NCBI GenBank assembly: GCA_039810485.1
Contig: JBDHXA010000013.1
Span: 1 to 44,067, forward strand
DNA length: 44,067 nucleotides
Direction of reading: 5' to 3'
Source of the DNA: JADZAA01 sp039810485
GTDB taxonomy: Bacteria; Bacteroidota; Ignavibacteria; Kapaibacteriales; UBA961
The notes beneath the pieces were generated by a model. The model was not told where the DNA came from and did no database searches. It saw only the letters and a list, made by a program, of their open reading frames with translations. Shown here piece after piece: positions 1-8,261 of this stretch. Numbering within the stretch: the first letter of the stretch is position 1; every line of letters begins with the position of its first letter. Both the position numbers and the translations under genes were made by a program.

Positions 1-221
1 TTTTAAATCTGTGAAATTGGTTAATCCGTCTAATCTGTGATTCCGACATTTTTAATTTCGTTTTCAATTTCTTTCATTAATTGCATCACCAATTTTTCTT
101 TTTGCATCAGATTTTTTTAAATCTGTGAAATTGGTTAATCCGTCTAATCTGTGATTCCGACATTTTTAATTTCGTTTTCAATTTCTTTCATCAATTGCAT
201 TACCAATTTTTCTTTTTGCAT
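1..221. repeat. Tandem duplication of the hsdM 3' end plus spacer
   Basis: Bases 1-107 and 115-221 are two copies of the same sequence, offset by 114 bases, with only two mismatches that I can find. Each copy holds the last ~25 codons of hsdM on the minus strand followed by a spacer repeat containing AATCTGTGATTC. Only the right-hand copy belongs to the intact hsdM frame. The left copy is an orphan tail that still reads from an ATG at 107 to a stop near 30. The window edge cuts the left copy, so further copies may follow. Confidence 0.9.
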
Positions 222-1805
222 AATGCTGTTTACCAACTCACCCGGCTCACGGTATTCAAATTCACTTTTGCGGTGGGGGTTTTTCAGGTCAAGGTTTACA
301 TTAATCAGCTTTCCGTCTTCATCTTGCTTTACAATATCCTCAATCTTTACTTTCCAAGCACTGTCATTTTCCTTTCTTTTATTCCACCATTTTTTAACTT
401 CCGCAAATTCCTCGTTTTGTATCGGTTTGGTTTTACTGTATTTCTTTTTCTCGCCTGCGGGCAGTATTTCATAAAACCAAATAACGTCTGAATCACTGAT
501 TTTACGGATTTCCTGATTTCGCAGATTTTGTTCTTTGGCTTCAAAGAAAAGTAAGTTGCAAGGAATATCCGTATAAGGAGCAAACACGCCTTCGCCCAAT
601 CTTACAATGGTGTGCAAATTAAAATCATCTACTAATTGCTTTTTTATTCGTGCTGCTGTTCCGTCTGCAAATAAAGTTCCGTTGGGCACCACAATAGCGG
701 CTCTACCACCTTTTTGAAATGTTGAATTTTGAATGTTAGATGTTGAATTATTTTGAATGCTTGAAGTTGGTTTGGCTCTTTTCAGTTTACGCATAATGAG
801 TTGCAAAAAGAGTAAAGCCGTTTCGGTGGTTTGCTTATCGTCAGGGAAATTGTTTAAAATTCCTCTTTCTTCTTCGCCTCCAAATGGTGGATTGGCTAAT
901 ACAATATCCACTCGTTCGCTATCGCCAATATCTTTTAAGGGAAAACGCAAACTGTTTCCGCTGTCAATTTTCGGATAGTTCAATCCGTGCAACAACAAAT
1001 TCATTTGTGAAAGCAAATAGGGCAATGGCTTGGCTTCTCCACCAATGATAGATGTTTCTTGCAGTAGTTTTTTAAGCTCTACGGTTTGGGCTTGTTTCTT
1101 CAAATGTTCAAAGGCTTCTACCAAGAAACCACCTGTTCCACAAGCAGGATCTAAAACAGTTTCGCCAATTTTTGGGTCAAGCATTTCCACCATAAATTTT
1201 ACCACCGGGCGAGGCGTATAAAACTCGCCTGCATCTCCACTGGCATCTCTCATTTCTTTTAAAATGCTTTCGTATAAATGAGAAAGAGAGTTGAGTTCTT
1301 CGTTGCTGGTAAAATGGATTTCATCAATTTTGTTAATGATATCACGAAGCAAATAACCGTTAATCATTCGGTTGGTAACACCTTTAAAAACGGTTGCAAT
1401 TACATCTTTGCGTTCTGCTCCTGTTTCGCTTTGCAAGGCTCGTAAATAGTAAAACAAACCTGTTCTTTCCTTGCCATCTGCAAGCATTACTTTTTCATTG
1501 CTTACAAAATTCAACAAATCATCGCCTGTCAAATTTGTATCTTTTGCCCAATCTCTCCAACGGTAAGGTGCTGCAATAGCAGATTTATATTTTTTACCTT
1601 CCAATTGTGCATTTATTTCTTGTAGATTTTCGTTGTCGTCCAAGAATTTTAAAAACATTATCCAAGTCAGCATCGGTAAACGGTCTCCATCACCGTTCAT
1701 CCCTTTGTCCTTACGCATAATGTTTCTGCACGTTTTGATAATACCGCTTAAACGCTGTGCAGGTGTTTCAATTGCTACCGGTTTTTCTTTCTTTGTTTTT
1801 GCCAT
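144..1805 (-). CDS. hsdM: Type I restriction-modification DNA methyltransferase subunit M
   Basis: This is the modification subunit of a type I restriction-modification system. With a specificity subunit it would methylate adenine N6 in host DNA using S-adenosylmethionine. The 553-residue protein has the N-terminal HsdM helical domain (about 15-150), then GEFYTPRPVV (about 194), the SAM-binding motif DPACGTGG (about 219) and the catalytic NPPFGG (about 305). Length is normal for the family. It follows the GxxExxY gene by 19 bases and is the last gene of the hsdR-GxxExxY-hsdM set. A low-complexity stretch near residue 350 (SSIQNNSTSNIQNSTFQ) is encoded by an inserted repeat, and the last residues (VGITD) come from a spacer repeat. 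No hsdS lies between here and the window edge, so the specificity partner must lie further left or be missing. Confidence 0.93.
   Translation of the reverse strand: MAKTKKEKPVAIETPAQRLSGIIKTCRNIMRKDKGMNGDGDRLPMLTWIMFLKFLDDNENLQEINAQLEGKKYKSAIAAPYRWRDWAKDTNLTGDDLLNFVSNEKVMLADGKERTGLFYYLRALQSETGAERKDVIATVFKGVTNRMINGYLLRDIINKIDEIHFTSNEELNSLSHLYESILKEMRDASGDAGEFYTPRPVVKFMVEMLDPKIGETVLDPACGTGGFLVEAFEHLKKQAQTVELKKLLQETSIIGGEAKPLPYLLSQMNLLLHGLNYPKIDSGNSLRFPLKDIGDSERVDIVLANPPFGGEEERGILNNFPDDKQTTETALLFLQLIMRKLKRAKPTSSIQNNSTSNIQNSTFQKGGRAAIVVPNGTLFADGTAARIKKQLVDDFNLHTIVRLGEGVFAPYTDIPCNLLFFEAKEQNLRNQEIRKISDSDVIWFYEILPAGEKKKYSKTKPIQNEEFAEVKKWWNKRKENDSAWKVKIEDIVKQDEDGKLINVNLDLKNPHRKSEFEYREPGELVNSIMQKEKLVMQLMKEIENEIKNVGITD
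715..769 (-). repeat. Spacer-type repeat inserted in frame in hsdM
   Basis: The plus strand here is built from iterations of TTGAATTTTGAATG / TTAGATGTTGAATT. It resembles the AACATTCAAAATTCAAC-type intergenic repeats I know from Bacteroidota genomes. Within hsdM it encodes an Asn/Ser/Gln-rich insert between LKRAKPT and KGGRAAIVVP, two segments normally close together in HsdM. The reading frame is kept. Confidence 0.6.
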
Positions 1806-1853
1806 CTTGTCTGAATCGCTGATTTTACTGATTATTTGATATCGCTGATTTTT
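1806..1853. repeat. Dispersed spacer repeat, copy between hsdM and GxxExxY
   Basis: The stretch TCTGAAT(C/T)GCTGATTTTA and the following CTGATT-rich block recur at 2252-2298 with few differences. The repeat spans the start of hsdM and the stop of the GxxExxY gene, so the last residues of the GxxExxY protein (KSAISNNQ) are repeat-encoded. Confidence 0.75.
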
Positions 1854-2232
1854 GAGTAAGAATCAGTCGTTTAAATTCCATACTTTTAGAACCAAAATTG
1901 ATAAGCAATCCAACTTCAAGTTTGTATGCTTTCAGGTAATTTAGTGCCTGCGCCAAATGCACATCTTCTAATTTAATTACCGCTTTTAACTCTACAAGCA
2001 CATTCCCCTCTACTACAAAATCTGCTCTTCGTGTCCCAATAGGCTCTTCTAACTCCTTATAATAAATATCCTGTTCAATTTCTCTTGCAAATTCTAATCC
2101 TGCTTTTCGCATTTCGTAAGCTAACGCTCTTTGATAAATTACTTCCTGAAAACCATTGCCAAGAAATTTATGAACTTCAAATGCGGAGCCGATGATCTTT
2201 TCTGTGATATTTTTATATTTTAATTCTTCCAT
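1825..2232 (-). CDS. GxxExxY protein (PD-(D/E)XK-like family)
   Basis: This is a 135-residue protein of the GxxExxY family, whose function is unknown; the fold is thought to be PD-(D/E)XK nuclease-like. The signature GFQEVIY is at about 28-34, after GSAFEVHKFLGN. A nuclease-like core follows: RRADFVVEG with an Asp (about 70), then VLVELKAV with Glu and Lys (about 80-82). A final segment, ALNYLKAYKLEVGLLINFG, is also typical. It sits between hsdR and hsdM in the same direction, with 19 bases to hsdM. Members often occur among the same short repeats that flank this copy, so it may have arrived with the repeats and not as part of the restriction system. A role in DNA processing is inference only. 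Confidence 0.88.
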   Translation of the reverse strand: MEELKYKNITEKIIGSAFEVHKFLGNGFQEVIYQRALAYEMRKAGLEFAREIEQDIYYKELEEPIGTRRADFVVEGNVLVELKAVIKLEDVHLAQALNYLKAYKLEVGLLINFGSKSMEFKRLILTQKSAISNNQ

Positions 2233-2251
2233 TCTGTGTAATTATTTAATC

Positions 2252-2344
2252 CTTTGTCTGAATTGCTGATTTTACTGATTGTTTGACTTCGCTGCTTGTT
2301 TTAAATCCGTACCATCTATTAATCCGCTTAATCTGTGATTCTGA
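2252..2344. repeat. Dispersed spacer repeats between GxxExxY and hsdR
   Basis: Two repeat modules sit side by side. Bases 2252-2298 match 1806-1853. Bases 2302-2344 (ATTAATCCGCTTAATCTGTG) match the module at 119-161 and its duplicate at 5-47. The second module ends two bases before the hsdR stop codon. These are gene-linker repeats and contain no open frame of their own. Confidence 0.75.
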
Positions 2345-2346
2345 CA

Positions 2347-3225
2347 TTATGCAGCGTAAAGTAGTGTTTGTAATTCTTCAATTGCTTTTTTGAATTCGTC
2401 TATTCCGCCGAATTCATTTACTATTTCAATGCTGTTTCCTTGCTGTGCAATAGGTTCAACAGAAATGATACTCGGGTTTATTTGGTTTAATCCGTAATCA
2501 ACGTATTTTGCCAAAATTAATTCTAAAACCACTTTTGCTTTTTCGCTGTAATGAGCAAAAAAATCAGGTTTGTTTTTCTTTAATAAATCGGCTCTTTGTT
2601 TTCTTGTCAATGGTTTTAGGTCAAAGGCAACAAAACAAAGCAGGTCAAATGGGTCAGCTTCTTGTTGTTTGGTAATTTCCATTAATTGGTCAATAGAAAT
2701 TCCGTTGTTTTCCAATTCATCTAAAATGTGTTGGCGTTCTTGTAAGTCGTTCCACTTGCTTCTGAACTCATTCATTGAAGGAAACATTGTTGTAATCTGT
2801 TCTTTTGCATATTGCGTAAACTGAACAGTTCTCAATTTACCGTCAGTACCATAAATCTGAACACTTTCTGCAACGATTGAAACCGTTCCTTGACTTAGAT
2901 AATATTTTTGTCTTGGTTCTCCATCGCCATCTGTTGGTGGTTCGTCTGTGTCGTCATCATCTTCCCAATCATCAGGCTCATCTTCATCTGTTGGTGGTTC
3001 CGGTGTCCATTCTTCTCCACCAATAATGTTTCCCTCCCCGTCAATTTCATCTTCGGTTATCAATGGTGGTTCTCCGTCAAAGTCAGGGTCGGCAAAATTT
3101 CGTGTTGCACTTCCCGTATAATCCAAAATAGTGAAGAATAATTTTTCTTTGTCTTCTCTTACTCTTGTTCCTCTTCCAACAATTTGTTTAAATTCAGTCA
3201 TTGAGTTGATGGTTCTGAAAATCAC
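2347..3225 (-). CDS. hsdR: Type I restriction enzyme subunit R, C-terminal part (frameshifted off)
   Basis: This is the C-terminal third of HsdR. It opens with IFRTINSMTEFKQIVGRGTR, the last helicase motif (motif VI) of the HsdR motor. An acidic Asp/Glu/Pro-rich linker follows (about 55-105), then the EcoEI-type C-terminal helical domain. The first usable start is a GTG at 3223-3225, inside what should be continuous protein. The upstream frame ends at 3222 as TGVDVLLPAKTL-stop, where relatives read TGVDVPTCKNIV. The second frame supplies exactly the missing PTCKNIVIF. A two-base insertion or one-base deletion near 3241-3247 therefore splits the gene. If real, the restriction subunit is dead. 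A sequencing error is the alternative. Confidence 0.85.
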   Translation of the reverse strand: MIFRTINSMTEFKQIVGRGTRVREDKEKLFFTILDYTGSATRNFADPDFDGEPPLITEDEIDGEGNIIGGEEWTPEPPTDEDEPDDWEDDDDTDEPPTDGDGEPRQKYYLSQGTVSIVAESVQIYGTDGKLRTVQFTQYAKEQITTMFPSMNEFRSKWNDLQERQHILDELENNGISIDQLMEITKQQEADPFDLLCFVAFDLKPLTRKQRADLLKKNKPDFFAHYSEKAKVVLELILAKYVDYGLNQINPSIISVEPIAQQGNSIEIVNEFGGIDEFKKAIEELQTLLYAA

Positions 3226-4748
3226 AATGTTTTTGCAGGTAGGAGAACATCAACACCCGTACTCAATAATTTGGAAGTGGTTACAATGACAGGAATAGGT
3301 TCGTCAATATCCATAAACCTGCTTAAATGCCCTTTTCCAATATCGCCTTCTTCTGAAACTATGCGAACAACATAGTCGGGGTATAGCTGAACTAAGTCTG
3401 TATTTAAGTTGCTTATTTCTCTGCGGAATTGGTCAGCGTGTTCTTGGTTTACACAAAACACAATGGTTTTGTCAAATCTTCCATACTTTATCATAAAATT
3501 GTAAAGATGCTTTACAACTGCCTTTGTTCTTGGCAAATAAGAAAGCGTATTTTCAAAATCAGGCGTGGTATAAATGCCGTCAGGAATTAATGCTCCGTTA
3601 TCGTCTAATTGCCCTTCTTCGGGTCTAAAACCTGTTGCATCTGTTTCAGTAACCACACGATGAACTAAATAAGGAGCTAAAAATCCGTCCTCAATTCCTT
3701 GCTTTAAACTGTATATGTAAAGCGGATTTCCGAAATAGGCATAAGTATCTTTGTTATCTTCTCTTAATGGCGTAGCCGTTAAACCAATTTGCACCGAAGT
3801 ATTGAAATAATCCAAAATCACTTTCCAATTACTATCGTCAGAAGCACTTCCTCTGTGGCACTCGTCAATTACAATAAGGTCAAAAAAATCTTGTGGTAAT
3901 TTTCTAAATGCTCCTGCTCGGTTGCTGTCCTCTGCTAAAGATTGGTAAGTAGAAAAATAAACTTCACGACTACTCGGCAAACCTTCTTCGGGAACTAAAC
4001 ATCGTGCATCACCGAAAACCGCAAAATCTTTGGCGTGTGGGTCGGTAACTAAAATACTTCTGTCGGCAAGAAATAATATTTTAGGTCTGCGGTGTTCTCC
4101 TTTCGTGTTCCAACGGTTATTCCAAAGTTTATAAATGATTTGAAAAGCAATAGTTGTTTTTCCTGTTCCTGTCGCCAACGTGAGTAAAGCTCTTTTCTTG
4201 CCTTCTAAAACAGCTTTAACAGCTTGGTTAATGGCAATGCGTTGGTAGTATCTTACTTCCCTGCCACTTGTGGCGAAGAATGGTTTTAAAAATGTTTCTT
4301 GAATTTCGGGTTTTATTGGTTCAGCTTGGTTCAGTCTGTTCCAAAGTTCAGTTGGTGTTGGGAATTTTGAAATTTTGGTTTCAAGTCCAGTAATAAAATC
4401 GTATTCTAAAATTTCAGTTCCGTTAGTGGAGTAGGCAAATTTAAGTCCAAGTATTTGAGCATAGTCTTTAGCTTGTTGGATGCCGTCAGCAGCCAACTTG
4501 TATTTTTTCTTTGCTTCTACTATGGCAATTGGATAGTTTTGTGAATAGCGAAGCAAGTAGTCAAAGCGTTTCGCTTTTTTCCTTCTTGCTTTTCTTCCTA
4601 TCACAATAATTTTACCATCAGTAAAAGTCCGTTGCTCCAGAATTAACTCGTCAGTCCACTGGCTGTCGTACAGTTTGGGCAACACTTCCTTTCGGCAAGT
4701 ATCTGCTTCGCTATCGTGGTCGTCAATATGTATAGTTTTATCACTCAT
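3222..4748 (-). CDS. hsdR: Type I restriction enzyme subunit R, N-terminal part
   Basis: This is the endonuclease and motor subunit of the type I system. It cleaves unmodified DNA after ATP-driven translocation. The 508 residues carry the HsdR N-terminal nuclease domain (FDYLLRY ... IAIVEAKK at about 82-101, the PD-(D/E)XK core). Next come Walker A (ATGTGKTT, about 191), the DECHRG box (about 296) and motif III GLTATPLR (about 322). A typical full HsdR of this EcoEI-like group has about 800 residues, matching the sum of this piece and the downstream one. The ATG at 4748 gives a normal N-terminus (MSDKTIHIDDHDSEADTCRKE). The frame fails just after TGVDV near 3241, so the protein would lack helicase motif VI. 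Confidence 0.88.
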   Translation of the reverse strand: MSDKTIHIDDHDSEADTCRKEVLPKLYDSQWTDELILEQRTFTDGKIIVIGRKARRKKAKRFDYLLRYSQNYPIAIVEAKKKYKLAADGIQQAKDYAQILGLKFAYSTNGTEILEYDFITGLETKISKFPTPTELWNRLNQAEPIKPEIQETFLKPFFATSGREVRYYQRIAINQAVKAVLEGKKRALLTLATGTGKTTIAFQIIYKLWNNRWNTKGEHRRPKILFLADRSILVTDPHAKDFAVFGDARCLVPEEGLPSSREVYFSTYQSLAEDSNRAGAFRKLPQDFFDLIVIDECHRGSASDDSNWKVILDYFNTSVQIGLTATPLREDNKDTYAYFGNPLYIYSLKQGIEDGFLAPYLVHRVVTETDATGFRPEEGQLDDNGALIPDGIYTTPDFENTLSYLPRTKAVVKHLYNFMIKYGRFDKTIVFCVNQEHADQFRREISNLNTDLVQLYPDYVVRIVSEEGDIGKGHLSRFMDIDEPIPVIVTTSKLLSTGVDVLLPAKTL

Positions 4749-5027
4749 TTACTCATTCTAAGATAATTGTGTAAAATACGAATTATTCTTGGGGCGTTGG
4801 CTATAAAGACAAACTCCCGAAAATAATCAGGATAGGCTTTTGGGCCTTGTTAGAAGGTTGGCAATGAGTTCCAGATAGAGCAATTCGAGTTGATATTATG
4901 TTTGTTGGTTCAATGTTGGGGTGGTGTCTTAGCATTGGCTATGCGGCGGACTTAATAAAAGTCAGCAACGATAAAATTATGCTAATGAAGCGTAATTTCA
5001 ACTAATTATACTTGTTTATGGCTATTA
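4749..5027. other. Intergenic gap with cassette-like debris
   Basis: There is no convincing gene here. The gap contains TTGGCTAT twice in direct orientation (about 4809 and 4937), a short hairpin AGGC-TTTTGG-GCCT (4843-4856) and CTTGTTAGAAGG (about 4846). GTTAG plus small hairpins recalls the attC-like sites at 19.7-20.9 kb, but I cannot pair two arms here. Confidence 0.3.
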
Positions 5028-7541
5028 TTAAGCCGCAGATGCTTCAGCATTAGAATAATGTTGAACTTCCGTTGCAATTGGATATGCAACTGTAAAAGTT
5101 GAACCTGCAGGGCTGGTATCGGAAAGATCTATTATACCATTGGTTGCATCGGCTAGTTTCTTTGCTATGGCGAGTCCAAGTCCGGTGGTAAATTCGCTGC
5201 CTGTAGGCTGGGCGCTGAGTTTTGCAAATATTGAATAAAGTTTCGATTTGTCTTGTTCGGTAAATCCTGGGCCCTGATCAGTTACAGAGAATTGAAGATA
5301 TCGGCTGTCATCATGCTGGGTTATTACTGATTTAACAATTACAGAGCTGTTTTTGGGCGAATAAGCAATAGCATTTGACACCAAATTATTTAAAATATTA
5401 AACAATGCATTTGCATCAGCTTTTACGAAAGTTTCTTCAAATTGCGGCTGATAGATTATGTTAATATTCTTGTTTTCCGCAGATGCGGTATTTTTCTGTA
5501 AAACGCCCCAAAGTAACTCAGAGCATAAGACCGGCTGAATATTCAATGGGTAAGTTTCGCGCTCAATTGCATTGATTTCATTCAAGCCCTTGATTACATG
5601 AAATAAATGCTCAGAGCTTCCTTTTATTGAAGTTCCAAATTCTTTTATTTCATTGGCGTTTAATTGTTCTGGCACCGTAGCCAAAATGTCGGAGAGCATT
5701 TTAATTCCCGAAAGAGAGTTTTTTACGTCATGCATTGCTTGTGAAAGCAACTGGTCGCGTTCTAAGTTCATGTGATTGAGCGCTTCATTCTTCTCTTCAA
5801 GCTCAGTGTTTTTACGAGTAACTACATCGGTAAGTTTTGCTAATTCTTCTTTTTGAGATATTATCTCATTTTTTTGTTGTTCCAATTGCGAGGCTTTTTC
5901 GGCTATACGTTTATTATTATTTTCTAGGTCAGCAGTATGACGCTTAGTAATAGAAGTAGTGCGAAGCAAAAGTCCTGTAATAAGCGACAGCAAAATCGAA
6001 ACGCTTCCTCCGAACCAAATCCATAATTGTTGTTTATTCAATTCTGAGTCTGCCAACTGTTTGCTTTTTTTTAGCAGTTGAATTTGCTGTTGTTTATGCT
6101 CCGAAGCTAATCGCTGTTTTTCAGCTGCTTCGGTCATCGTTGTCAAAAGAAATTCATTACTAAGCGATTGTTTTTGCAATTCTTTATTTTGTTCTTCGCT
6201 ATGGAACTGCGAAGTTCGCAATTGCTCCATGTGCTTTTGAGCGTCTAACAATGCAAGGTTAGTTTCTTCACGAGTTTTGGTAAGCGATTGTATTTCTGCG
6301 TTGCGACGCTCTGCCTCATAACGCATTTGCACTTTGGAGATATTATCCTTAACAGATGTTGAGCTAATGCTGTCAAGAATTGCGCTAAATTTTGCTTGAT
6401 AAACAAATGCAGAGTCATATTGCCCCATGCCGGCATAACAAGCGGCCAAACTGCCAAGCGTCTCTTTTAATGAGGCGCGATAGCCGGAAGCGGTGGCAAC
6501 AGCCAAACTCTTCTTTAAAAATACTATGGCAGATTGAGGATTACGTATTTCGTATTGTATAGCTCCATATATATTATAGCAGCTGGCCAGTGATGAATTA
6601 TCTCTTTGTTCTTCAAAAATTGCGATTGCTTTTTCATAATATCGCATTGCGTCAGTTAACTCGCGTTTAATAAGATAAATTCCAGCAATATTAGCGTAGA
6701 TTCGTCCTACAAGCCGTTTGTCCCAGAGGTTGCGAGCAATTTTTAAAGCATCGGCAAACGCAACGGACGCTTGTTCTAAGCTGCCCTTTGCTTTATAGAT
6801 TGTGCCTATATTGTTGAGCGACATTGCTTCGCCTAACTCGTCGGATTGTTGTTTTCGAATCGCCAAAGATTTTTGATGATAATCAAGAGCAACGTCGAGA
6901 TCTCCGCGAACCTTATAAATATTTCCGATATTATTAAAAACAGAAGCTTTGCCTATTTCATCGCCTATTTTACTTTTATAATTTAACGCTTCGTAATAAT
7001 TATTCAAAGCTCGCGAGTAATCTCCAAGAACTTCGTAAATTACCCCAAGATTATTATAGCATAATCCCAAATTCTTTGCATCGGATTCTGATTTGGCAAA
7101 TTCTATTGCCTTATTATACTGGTCTATGGCGCTGTTATATTTTCCGCTTCGGTCATAGAGAATGCCGAGCAAAATAGCATTATCTTTTTGTTGTGAGATA
7201 CTTCCTTTATTTTCATAAAATTTTTTTGCAAGATGCAACTGATCTTCCGCTTCTGCAATGCCGCCTAGTTTAGTAAGTATTGCCGCTATGAGTTGTCTTG
7301 CGCTCATTTCTGCCGTATCATTGCCTTGAGCAGTATAAATAACTAATGCTTGGCGGGCTAATGAAAGCGCAGAATCGGGCTGAATTGATTGTTGTTCGCG
7401 AGCGCGTCGCAACAAATCATCGGCTTTAGCGCTATTTTGTCCGTCTTTTTGAAAGCCATACATTGCCACAACGCCTACATCATTCACTGAGATTAGCGAA
7501 AAACAAAGCGTCAAACAAATAAGTATGCGATACATTTTCAT
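5028..7541 (-). CDS. TPR-containing membrane sensor histidine kinase
   Basis: This is a sensor kinase of 837 residues. An N-terminal hydrophobic signal or anchor (4-27) is followed by about seven tetratricopeptide repeats (about 40-390; for example YNNLGVIYEVLGDYSRALNN) and a coiled coil (400-500). One membrane helix (WIWFGGSVSILLSLITGLLL, about 507-526) leads into a second coiled coil. The kinase core has the phospho-accepting His604 in MHDVKNSLSG, the N box NNLVSNA, the G1 box DQGPGF and the G2 box GLGLAIA. The TPRs should lie outside the cytoplasm and sense protein or peptide partners, which is an inference from topology. No response regulator is adjacent, so it is an orphan kinase. The gene ends 279 bases from hsdR and starts 62 bases from the biotinyl-domain gene's stop on the same strand. 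Confidence 0.9.
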   Translation of the reverse strand: MKMYRILICLTLCFSLISVNDVGVVAMYGFQKDGQNSAKADDLLRRAREQQSIQPDSALSLARQALVIYTAQGNDTAEMSARQLIAAILTKLGGIAEAEDQLHLAKKFYENKGSISQQKDNAILLGILYDRSGKYNSAIDQYNKAIEFAKSESDAKNLGLCYNNLGVIYEVLGDYSRALNNYYEALNYKSKIGDEIGKASVFNNIGNIYKVRGDLDVALDYHQKSLAIRKQQSDELGEAMSLNNIGTIYKAKGSLEQASVAFADALKIARNLWDKRLVGRIYANIAGIYLIKRELTDAMRYYEKAIAIFEEQRDNSSLASCYNIYGAIQYEIRNPQSAIVFLKKSLAVATASGYRASLKETLGSLAACYAGMGQYDSAFVYQAKFSAILDSISSTSVKDNISKVQMRYEAERRNAEIQSLTKTREETNLALLDAQKHMEQLRTSQFHSEEQNKELQKQSLSNEFLLTTMTEAAEKQRLASEHKQQQIQLLKKSKQLADSELNKQQLWIWFGGSVSILLSLITGLLLRTTSITKRHTADLENNNKRIAEKASQLEQQKNEIISQKEELAKLTDVVTRKNTELEEKNEALNHMNLERDQLLSQAMHDVKNSLSGIKMLSDILATVPEQLNANEIKEFGTSIKGSSEHLFHVIKGLNEINAIERETYPLNIQPVLCSELLWGVLQKNTASAENKNINIIYQPQFEETFVKADANALFNILNNLVSNAIAYSPKNSSVIVKSVITQHDDSRYLQFSVTDQGPGFTEQDKSKLYSIFAKLSAQPTGSEFTTGLGLAIAKKLADATNGIIDLSDTSPAGSTFTVAYPIATEVQHYSNAEASAA

Positions 7542-7603
7542 AAATCAATAAAACTTAAAATATAGCATTAAAACTAAAAAAACAATCTGTGCAATTACTA
7601 TGC

Positions 7604-8131
7604 CTATATTGAAGGCATAATTGTACATAACAAACAACTCTTCTCTACCACTTCCTCAGAATGTACAAATATCTCATTAATAGTGCCGTTCGTCAGCGCT
7701 TTTATAGAATTCTCCATTTTCATTGCCTCGAGAATAAATATTGTTTCGCCCTTTTTTACCGATTGTCCTGATTTTACATTAACTGCTTTTATCAAGCCGG
7801 GCATTGGTGAAACAATTTTTACAACATTACTTTTCATTGTCTCGGATTCTCCAATTATCTTTCCATATCCAATTTCTTTAGAAGAAAAGATATTTAAAGG
7901 ATAGGTGTAACCACTCAAAGAAACCGAAATGCTTCCGTTTGTTTCACGCCGTACAATACAAGGATATTCTTTATTTTTGTGAGAAATAACAACAATGCAT
8001 GGATACTCTTGCGAAACTCTATACGTGATGTCAGATCCTCCCACGCTTACAGCGTGTTGTTGAGTTTCAAAGATTTGCTCAGAAAAACAATCAGACGAAA
8101 CATAATATCGTTGGATTTCTATTTCTTTCAT
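7604..8131 (-). CDS. Biotin carboxyl carrier (biotinyl/lipoyl attachment) protein
   Basis: This small protein of 175 residues ends in a biotinyl domain (about 105-173) with the attachment motif EAMKMEN. The biotinylated lysine is Lys138. In biotin carboxylases such a domain swings carboxybiotin between the carboxylase and carboxyltransferase sites. The N-terminal 100 residues are beta-rich and resemble the region ahead of the biotinyl domain in acyl-CoA carboxylase alpha subunits and BCCP-like proteins of methylmalonyl/propionyl-CoA carboxylases. Neither catalytic subunit lies nearby, so its enzyme partner must be encoded elsewhere. The gene is divergent from trhO, with which it shares a 130-base AT-rich upstream region. 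Confidence 0.85.
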   Translation of the reverse strand: MKEIEIQRYYVSSDCFSEQIFETQQHAVSVGGSDITYRVSQEYPCIVVISHKNKEYPCIVRRETNGSISVSLSGYTYPLNIFSSKEIGYGKIIGESETMKSNVVKIVSPMPGLIKAVNVKSGQSVKKGETIFILEAMKMENSIKALTNGTINEIFVHSEEVVEKSCLLCTIMPSI

Positions 8132-8261
8132 AATTTAATTTATAAAAGATATATAAATTGCTAATACTTACCACTATATTCTAAAATACGAAATTTTTAA
8201 GATTCGGCAATACGATAACTTTTACACATTACATTCACGTATTATTTCATTGTTTAGGAAT

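Noticed and set aside
3222..3247. Programmed frameshift in hsdR
   Set aside because: I see no slippery heptamer or stimulatory hairpin at the shift point, and HsdR is not known to use recoding. Mutation or sequencing error is favoured.
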